This document shows, piece by piece, positions 33,959 to 38,252 of a stretch of 38,252 nt of DNA (position 1 is the stretch's first letter; every line of letters begins with the position of its first letter). The DNA is taken from NCBI RefSeq assembly GCF_003997935.1, contig NZ_RZQL01000033.1:1-38252 (forward strand), given 5' to 3'. The notes beneath the pieces are model-generated. The model worked only from the letters and a program-made list of their open reading frames with translations. It made no database searches and had not been told where the DNA came from. This stretch comes from Mesorhizobium sp. M7A.F.Ca.US.006.01.1.1 (GTDB taxonomy: Bacteria > Pseudomonadota > Alphaproteobacteria > Rhizobiales > Rhizobiaceae). The position numbers were made by a program, and so were the translations under genes.

Positions 33959-36900
33959 TTAGAAACGGACGCCGAGCTTGGCGCTGAACCCGTGTGTCTG
34001 GGCATCCGAGGCGATCTGTCCCTGATAGGCGATGCCGAACGTCGCGTTCTCGGTGATGTTTACGTCAAGCCCAGCTTCGAGCAGAGCTGCGTTCTTTGCG
34101 ATCGGCACGCCCTTGATGGCGAAGGAGGAACCGCCAGCAAAGGCAAGAGCGGTATCCGGCCTGACGTCGCCGAAGGCGTGGCGCCAGCCAAGACCGCCGC
34201 GCGCGGTAGCAGTCACGGTGCCGAGGGTCAGTACCGTCGACGCACGCAGACCTAGCGGGGTAAACGCCGTGTCGCTCGAGCGATCCCCGCTCGACAAGGC
34301 GGCTGCGCCGCCATTCTCGGTGAAGCCATCGGCGTCAAAATTCACATAAGCGAGATTAGCGTAGGGCTCGAAGGAAGCCGAAGCCGTATTGATACGGTAG
34401 CCGAGCTCGCCAAAGGCCTGGAACGTGCCGGCGTCGTAATCGGCCGAAAGGCTGTCGGCGAAGCCTGGAAAGACCACGGACCTGCCGGTCTCGATGCTGT
34501 GCCAGGTATAGGCAAGGCCGGAACGAAAACCGAGATTGCCGTTCTGCGTGCCGGCAAAAAGACCGAGATGGTAATTCTCGCTCGAGCCCGACGACGCGCG
34601 ATCGTCCGCCTCCAAGGAGGTATGGCTGTAGCCGCTGATGAGGCCGAGCCGCCAGCTTTCGCCGACAGCCGCGTCACCGCCAGCCAGAAAGCCGCCTGTC
34701 GAGTGATCGAGACCGGCGGCATTGCCGTCGCTGTCGAGATGACCCCAGGCGCCGAAGCCACGGCCCCATACGGCGAAATTCTCACTCGTTGCCGGGGCCA
34801 GTTCCAGACCACCCAGCCCATAAGTCATCACCGGAACGCTGGAGGCACCGACGCCGTCGAACGCCGCACGGATCCGTTCGCTCGCGGCATCGCGTACAGA
34901 ATGACTGTCCTCGATGAGGCCGCTATGAATGGAAGCATGAACCTCGCCTGATAGCATATCGAAAGCGTTGCGGGCTTCCGGCGCCGTCAGGAACAGGATG
35001 TTGTCCTGGATCGGATTACCGCTTCCAAGCGCCTGAGCCGCTGCGGCGACCGAGCGTTGATTGAAGGTGCTGGCTACATCGGCAAACGCCGTCGATGTGC
35101 GGCTGATATCGAGATAGACATTGTTGGCATCGTAGACGAGCTGGAAATCGACGAAGGGCGTCGCGTCTGTCGCCAGAGCCCCCGTCAGCCCGCCATAGGT
35201 GCCGCTTACGCCGCCTGCTGCGGAGAGCAGAGTATATCGGGCATCGACCGATAGCGTTCCCTGCCGCAGCAGCTCGATCTGCGCGCCGCTGTCGATCGCC
35301 GCTGCTCCGCCAACATCGATGAGATCGGACGACCTTGCGAGGTCGACCTGATAGATCGATCCGGACTGCTGCGCGAAATCGCCCGTGACAGTCAGTGTGG
35401 TGACGATCCTGCTCGGATCGGTCGCACTGCCAGGAGCGACCGTGCCGCCCTCGGAAATGGTGACCGCACCGTAGGTGCCGCCGCCTGCGACGACACCGCC
35501 GCTGTTTGCGATAGCCGTGCCCCCGATCTGCCCGTCATTCCCGAGAAAGCCGGACGTGGTCGCATCATGGGAAAGCACACCTGTATCGGCAAGCAGCAAT
35601 CCCGCGCCGGAACCGACCGTCGTCATGCCGGAAAAATTGTTCTTTCCGCTCAGCGTTTGCACGCCACCGGCAACGAATAGTTTGCCGCCCATATTATTGT
35701 TATCAACGTCGAGGTCGTTGATGCTGCCGGCGAACGTGTCGTTCGAATCCGTTAGCACCAGGGTACGCTTGCCCAGTTCGACCGTTCCGCTGCCACTCAG
35801 GCTACGAATACGGGCATCGTTGTAGGCGTCGGAGATTCCCCAATAGTCGCTGCCATTTCCATGTTCGGAGATATCGAACGTGCCGTCTGCAACGACTTTC
35901 GCTGACCGTTGGATGTTGCCGAGCCCCGCAAGCGAGAGATAGGCATCCTGAGCAATATTCGTCTCGCCGGTGTAGGTGTTGACATTCGTCATCCGGACCA
36001 CCGTCTTTGTATCAAGCGTCAGCGATCCGGAGCCGGAGACGACACCCGCTATGCCGAACCCGCCCTCATTCCCCATGCTCGTCGTGATCCTGCTCAGACC
36101 GGTCCCTTCGGGTGCGGATGAATCGGTAGAGAAGTTGCTGGCAGTGACGAAATGTGACGTATAAGCGGTATACTTCTTCTCCAGATCGAAAATGACCGAT
36201 CTGTTTTTGAAGAAGTCAAGACCGGCAACAAAACTGGTCTGGTCATTGGGTTGTTCCGTCGTGCCGCTGGTGTAGGTGAAGTCGATATTGTCCAGCCTTA
36301 CCGGATCGCCATCCGTTCCTGCGATTGTAACGCTCGGGATGTTGCCCGATGCGCTTACGATCTCGCGTTGCTCATTTCTCCGAACATTTTTAAGTTTGAC
36401 GCCCGCATCCTGAAATTGCTTCAGCATCGCATCACTGATCTCCAGACTGCCACCGCCCGGTGTGCCGGTGTCGAGCAATACCGCGGTCTTGTTGGGGTCG
36501 GTGATTGGTGGGGCTCCATCCTTAACCGTGTACTGCAGATTGTAGCTGCCTTCGTATTCGGTCGAGGCATTGGCGCCAGAGCCAGGAAAATTCTGATAAG
36601 AATCCTGATCTTTTTCCTCGGGTTCTCCCCATGGCATGGCATTAGTATATTGGGCCCGGAGGCTTGGATTGAGGTTGACAATCGTGCAGGGGGAACAGCC
36701 AGGCGTTTGGTCGCTCTCGGAATCCGGATTCACATTGGCGGAGACCACGTAGCCAGACCTGGTGACACTGCCCATCATGCCCCAGACACTTGTCTTGCCA
36801 AGAAAATCGCCGGCCCCGAATGTACCTGCGAAATCGCCGCCTTCGTCTGCCATCTTGCCAGCGGTCATTTTCGCCCGCTGCTCCTTATCGGCGTGATAAG

Positions 36901-37492
36901 GTTCTTGGAGATCCTGACCATACATATCTTTAAGTCCATCCGTCACGGATCCCGGCGTGCACTTAAGATTGTTGTCCTTGCAATACGCATGGGTATAGAC
37001 AAAATCGAGAATGCGAGCAGCCCGGTATTTCTTATCGCTTACAGACGGCCCGTCGATTGTTATCTTTTGATCTGGATCGACATATGTAAATTTATCAATT
37101 TCCACGTTCTGAAGCTTATTACCATACGTTCCGTCCCCGTACGTATATACGTAAGGCGTGTCGGCAATCGGGCGGACCCCGGTCACCTCTGACCCGATCT
37201 GCGTGTTGAGCTGGTCCGAGCCCGTGTCGAATACGTATCGCTGCGCGTTGCCATTGTTGATCTTGGCCCAGATGCCCAGGCGGTCATGGCCTTCCCCGAC
37301 ATACTCCAGCGGGATCGAAATCGGGTCGTCGGCCAACGCTTCTCCAGTTGGAAATGCTACCAGACCCACCCCGAGAGACACAGCCGGCAGGAATACCGTC
37401 GTCATCGCGGTGGTTGCCGCCAGAAAGTTCTTTGTCCTGAAACAAGCCTGCATACCTGGTCCTCGAAAAAGTCTCGCAAACTGATTGTTCAT
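33959..37492 (-). CDS. Autotransporter with pepsin-like aspartic protease passenger
   Basis: 1177 residues; AGGAGG lies seven bases before the ATG at 37492. Long signal peptide (residues 1-54, ending EALADD). Residues about 58-460 carry aspartic-protease hallmarks: FDTGSDQLN with Asp89, flap-like YTYGDGTYG (Tyr118) and a second LLDTGTPGGGSLE with Asp341, the two-lobe spacing of pepsin family A1. Residues about 470-890 form beta-helix passenger repeats (GSGSLTLDTK, NTYTGETNI, KNNFSGMTTVGSGAG). Residues about 906-1177 form the autotransporter barrel (ENFAVWGRGFGAWG ... LGVRF with terminal Phe). It would display or release a protease at the cell surface. Start context and length look complete. 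Confidence 0.88.
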   Translation of the reverse strand: MNNQFARLFRGPGMQACFRTKNFLAATTAMTTVFLPAVSLGVGLVAFPTGEALADDPISIPLEYVGEGHDRLGIWAKINNGNAQRYVFDTGSDQLNTQIGSEVTGVRPIADTPYVYTYGDGTYGNKLQNVEIDKFTYVDPDQKITIDGPSVSDKKYRAARILDFVYTHAYCKDNNLKCTPGSVTDGLKDMYGQDLQEPYHADKEQRAKMTAGKMADEGGDFAGTFGAGDFLGKTSVWGMMGSVTRSGYVVSANVNPDSESDQTPGCSPCTIVNLNPSLRAQYTNAMPWGEPEEKDQDSYQNFPGSGANASTEYEGSYNLQYTVKDGAPPITDPNKTAVLLDTGTPGGGSLEISDAMLKQFQDAGVKLKNVRRNEQREIVSASGNIPSVTIAGTDGDPVRLDNIDFTYTSGTTEQPNDQTSFVAGLDFFKNRSVIFDLEKKYTAYTSHFVTASNFSTDSSAPEGTGLSRITTSMGNEGGFGIAGVVSGSGSLTLDTKTVVRMTNVNTYTGETNIAQDAYLSLAGLGNIQRSAKVVADGTFDISEHGNGSDYWGISDAYNDARIRSLSGSGTVELGKRTLVLTDSNDTFAGSINDLDVDNNNMGGKLFVAGGVQTLSGKNNFSGMTTVGSGAGLLLADTGVLSHDATTSGFLGNDGQIGGTAIANSGGVVAGGGTYGAVTISEGGTVAPGSATDPSRIVTTLTVTGDFAQQSGSIYQVDLARSSDLIDVGGAAAIDSGAQIELLRQGTLSVDARYTLLSAAGGVSGTYGGLTGALATDATPFVDFQLVYDANNVYLDISRTSTAFADVASTFNQRSVAAAAQALGSGNPIQDNILFLTAPEARNAFDMLSGEVHASIHSGLIEDSHSVRDAASERIRAAFDGVGASSVPVMTYGLGGLELAPATSENFAVWGRGFGAWGHLDSDGNAAGLDHSTGGFLAGGDAAVGESWRLGLISGYSHTSLEADDRASSGSSENYHLGLFAGTQNGNLGFRSGLAYTWHSIETGRSVVFPGFADSLSADYDAGTFQAFGELGYRINTASASFEPYANLAYVNFDADGFTENGGAAALSSGDRSSDTAFTPLGLRASTVLTLGTVTATARGGLGWRHAFGDVRPDTALAFAGGSSFAIKGVPIAKNAALLEAGLDVNITENATFGIAYQGQIASDAQTHGFSAKLGVRF

Positions 37493-37759
37493 TGGAACGG
37501 CCTCCTGAATTGTTTAACGAGACCCTTTATGGCGGCCCTGGCTGACAACAGCCTGAAAGCTGCAAGCGGCCTGCGAGAATGGGGCGATCCTGAATGACGA
37601 CAGGTGCTGTCAACAATGGATGAGTGCTCGGCCTGAAAGCTGAGCACGCTTTATGCTCAGGCTGCTGACAAGGCCAAAGCAGCGTAAGTGCGGAGTGAAA
37701 TCCAAGGTCCACATGGGTCGTCGCGCTTCCCGTGCGCCTGGGAAGGCGCCGGCCCGGCC
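37493..37759. promoter_or_regulatory. Upstream region of the autotransporter gene with repeats and a hairpin
   Basis: CTGAGCA (7 bases) and TGCTCAG form a perfect stem with a seven-base spacer (about 37638-37658), and GCCTGAAAGCTG occurs twice (about 37551 and 37632). The promoter must lie here on the minus strand; no sigma-54 match was found. Confidence 0.4.
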
Positions 37760-37910
37760 AAGCTTTCCCAGATCGTCCGGATGGCGCACAAGATACCGGT
37801 TCAGGTCGATCGAGATGGAGGCCGAGGCGTATGCCAAGGCGGTCGACTGCCTGACGAAAGATCAGAATGCGTCGCTGGCGCTCTACGATTTCCGCCGGCA
37901 GCGAGCTCAG
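37760..37910 (+). pseudogene. IS256-family transposase fragment
   Basis: MEAEAYAKAVDCLTKDQNAS then LALYDF matches the KYxKAVECLTKDRDALLAFYDF region that precedes the HWxHLRTTNPIES motif of IS256 transposases. The motif itself is lost by frameshift. Confidence 0.68.
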
Positions 37911-38100
37911 CTCCTGCCGGGCATCCGTGTTTACTGGCGACGAGACACAAGATGTGCCCAAATTGCCACCAGACCGTCACCTGCGATGAGTTTCGGCAAC
38001 TGATTTTGTCCTTTCAATCGTCGCCACTTCCTGGCCGCGGCCAACATGGGCCACTCGAAGGCAGCAGACTGGCGGCTATATGGACGGGCTGTGAGCCCGC

Positions 38101-38229
38101 ACCGGAGACATTGGCGAAATCTACGATCTCTATAGCAACGTCAAGGAGAAGCGCGAGGTGTTGCAGATGTGGTCAAATCACATCGAATGGCTGATCAAGC
38201 AGGCTGCGGATGACGCTCTGGCGGCGTAG
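38101..38229 (+). pseudogene. Tyrosine recombinase C-terminal fragment
   Basis: TGDIGEIYDLYSNVKEKREV, then LQMWSNHIEWLIKQAADDAL and AA before a stop resembles the C-terminal end of P4-type integrases (YDxYxxxxEKREALxxWAxHIE). Upstream frames are closed. Confidence 0.4.
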
Positions 38230-38252
38230 CTGCTGGCATGGGCGGAAGATGC

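Noticed and set aside
1..38252. CRISPR array, rRNA or tRNA genes
   Set aside because: No regularly spaced repeats, rRNA signatures or clover-leaf genes with a TTCGA loop were recognised by reading both strands.

Overview
The window looks like an accessory (symbiosis-island or ICE-type) segment of a rhizobial alphaproteobacterium, probably Mesorhizobium or a close relative. The evidence is the GC-rich codon use, two well-formed NifA/sigma-54 promoters, a QseM/QseC-like and TraR-like quorum-sensing control region of the type known from Mesorhizobium ICESym elements, and many decayed IS and recombinase genes. The genus is an inference; there is no rRNA or tRNA to anchor it.

Layout. 1-3014: end of a methylaspartate ammonia-lyase gene, then a CaiB/BaiF CoA-transferase and a CitE-like lyase. 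3040-5330: graveyard of IS3, serine-recombinase, IS66 and IS5 fragments. 6170-10813: decayed second CitE copy, a LysR regulator, an aldehyde dehydrogenase and a class I fumarase (mesaconase candidate). The metabolic genes fit glutamate breakdown through methylaspartate, mesaconate and citramalyl-CoA (or methylmalyl-CoA). 11307-12110: Lrp/AsnC regulator and a decayed copy of the 5' end of the aminotransferase gene found intact at 15678. 12602-14583: compact three-gene cassette, TIR / tandem SLATT membrane protein / ThsB-like TIR, the best candidate for an undescribed defence system. 15080-17441: IS66 relic, class III aminotransferase, terminator, nested hairpin. 17955-21926: LuxR-type regulator, IS481 element, and two tandem qseM/HTH modules.

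22404-25507: a NifA box and -24/-12 promoter precede a two-gene operon, an EamA exporter and an unusual argininosuccinate-synthase-like/2OG-Fe(II)-dioxygenase fusion. This suggests that a modified amino-acid product is made and exported in the nodule. 25724-28538: relics of an aminotransferase, an aldehyde dehydrogenase, IS630 and an integrase. 28778-31972 (minus strand): a second NifA/sigma-54 promoter, a small coupled ORF, an S9 prolyl oligopeptidase, OmpW and a terminator. 32312-33935: ScpB, integrase and LprI-like fragments. 33959-37492 (minus): a 1177-residue autotransporter whose passenger carries pepsin-like aspartic protease motifs (two DTG motifs and a YGDG flap). 37760-38229: IS256 and integrase fragments.

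All assignments come from reading the sequence and recalling protein families; no database search was run.
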